Positions 63,705 through 64,000 of a DNA stretch of 64,000 nucleotides are shown in pieces (the first letter of the stretch is position 1; each line of letters opens with the position of its first letter). Below the pieces are notes generated by a model, which was given only the letters and a program-made list of their open reading frames with translations, did no database searches and was not told the DNA's origin. A program made the translations under genes and the position numbers. The stretch is from Microvelia longipes (Eukaryota > Arthropoda > Insecta > Hemiptera > Veliidae): the NCBI GenBank assembly GCA_018340805.1, contig JACMZG010001914.1:45633463-45697462 (forward strand), in the 5' to 3' direction.

Positions 63705-64000
63705 TTAAAATTTTTCGCTTTCAACAACGGTAAAGTCTGGTGCGCTAGCGATCTTGAGACTATGACATGTTCTCCTAAGCTGATGAAACTTTTTTGCTTT
63801 GTAATCGTTTATTCTCTTGCCTTTCGCCATTTCCTTTATAGGTTTAGGTCACTGTACAGCTAAAATGTCTTTGACCATCTCTTCTACAGGTTCGTGCGAT
63901 TTAGAGTGTACTCGTATATCCTCCACTCTTGTTGGGCATGAGTTTGAAATAGGAAGGATAACTTTAAGTAAGTCGGAGCGAGAAAAATTCGCCAAACAAA
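63705..64000 (-). pseudogene. Edge reading frame with one stop, unknown protein
   Basis: On the minus strand one frame runs from the window edge for about 98 codons: LANFSRSDLLKVILPISNSC, then PTRVEDIRVHSKSHEPVEEM, then VKDILAVQ, a TGA, and PKPIKEMAKGKRINDYKAKK, ending near FTVVESEKF. The composition is far less AT-rich than the surroundings. The single TGA may be a TGG mutated in a dead copy. The last codons and TAA are formed at the junction with the LINE end, so the original C-terminus was probably cut off. Charged Lys/Glu-rich text would suit a transposable-element or nuclear protein; I recognise no domain. Confidence 0.45.

Overview
This window is AT-rich, intron-bearing animal nuclear DNA, most likely from an arthropod. 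A hemipteran-like insect is my guess, but the sequence does not settle it. There are no operons, prokaryotic genes or genuine tRNA/rRNA genes. Nearly everything recognisable is mobile or repetitive DNA. The non-element coding signal is thin: one first coding exon of a PAQR4-like seven-transmembrane protein (minus strand, 23766-24063, perfect GTAAGT donor), a possible ten-codon first exon next to a GC-richer promoter-like block (28979-29008, plus), and a possible terminal exon behind a strong 3' splice site (51163-51462, plus). The minus-strand reading frame at the right edge (63705-64000) is damaged.

Layout. 1-6 kb: unique AT-rich DNA, two tandem arrays (93- and 133-bp units), a tRNA-headed SINE. 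6-10.4 kb: a hAT-type MITE with target duplication, a foldback element, and a 2.7-kb foldback with about 650-bp arms that encloses a tandem array carrying two hammerhead ribozymes. 11-15 kb: several minisatellites and a LINE remnant. 16-20 kb: a near-perfect 240-bp palindrome and an unusually long tRNA-headed retroposon with poly(A) and target duplication. 23-29 kb: the PAQR4-like exon, another snapback copy, a SINE, a second (inverted) hammerhead repeat pair, long TA microsatellites and the putative first exon. 32-35 kb: broken Copia retrotransposon pieces facing in opposite directions. 36-40 kb: a hAT MITE inserted in its own relative, a CTTAGAAT-ended foldback family, and a third hammerhead repeat pair. 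43-46 kb: a decayed THAP-domain fragment and an internally deleted mariner inside a LINE remnant. 47.6-50.9 kb: a 3.35-kb DNA transposon with about 700-bp inverted repeats and a broken transposase. 52-58 kb: a young SINE, decayed foldback pieces, and a snapback whose one arm is an intact hammerhead core. 58.7-61.8 kb: three elements nested inside one another. 62-64 kb: further copies of the same families and a LINE 3' end that has landed at the end of the edge reading frame.

The most interesting signal is a set of hammerhead ribozymes of two kinds. Five complete motifs (8848, 9166, 26452, 26786, 38868) sit in 315-318-bp repeat units and have every core base, a 6-bp helix III and a covarying helix II. 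Their helix I is a loop-less palindrome (GGCGCC), so cleavage should need two repeat units to pair. This fits a retrozyme-like, circular-RNA-producing retroposon. A second kind with a minimal ACGU helix III, as in Penelope-like elements, occurs in the arms of a snapback family. A separate signal is paired perfect palindromes with 4-nt loops (49399-49486, 52280-52350), which look like fold-back repair scars or assembly artefacts.
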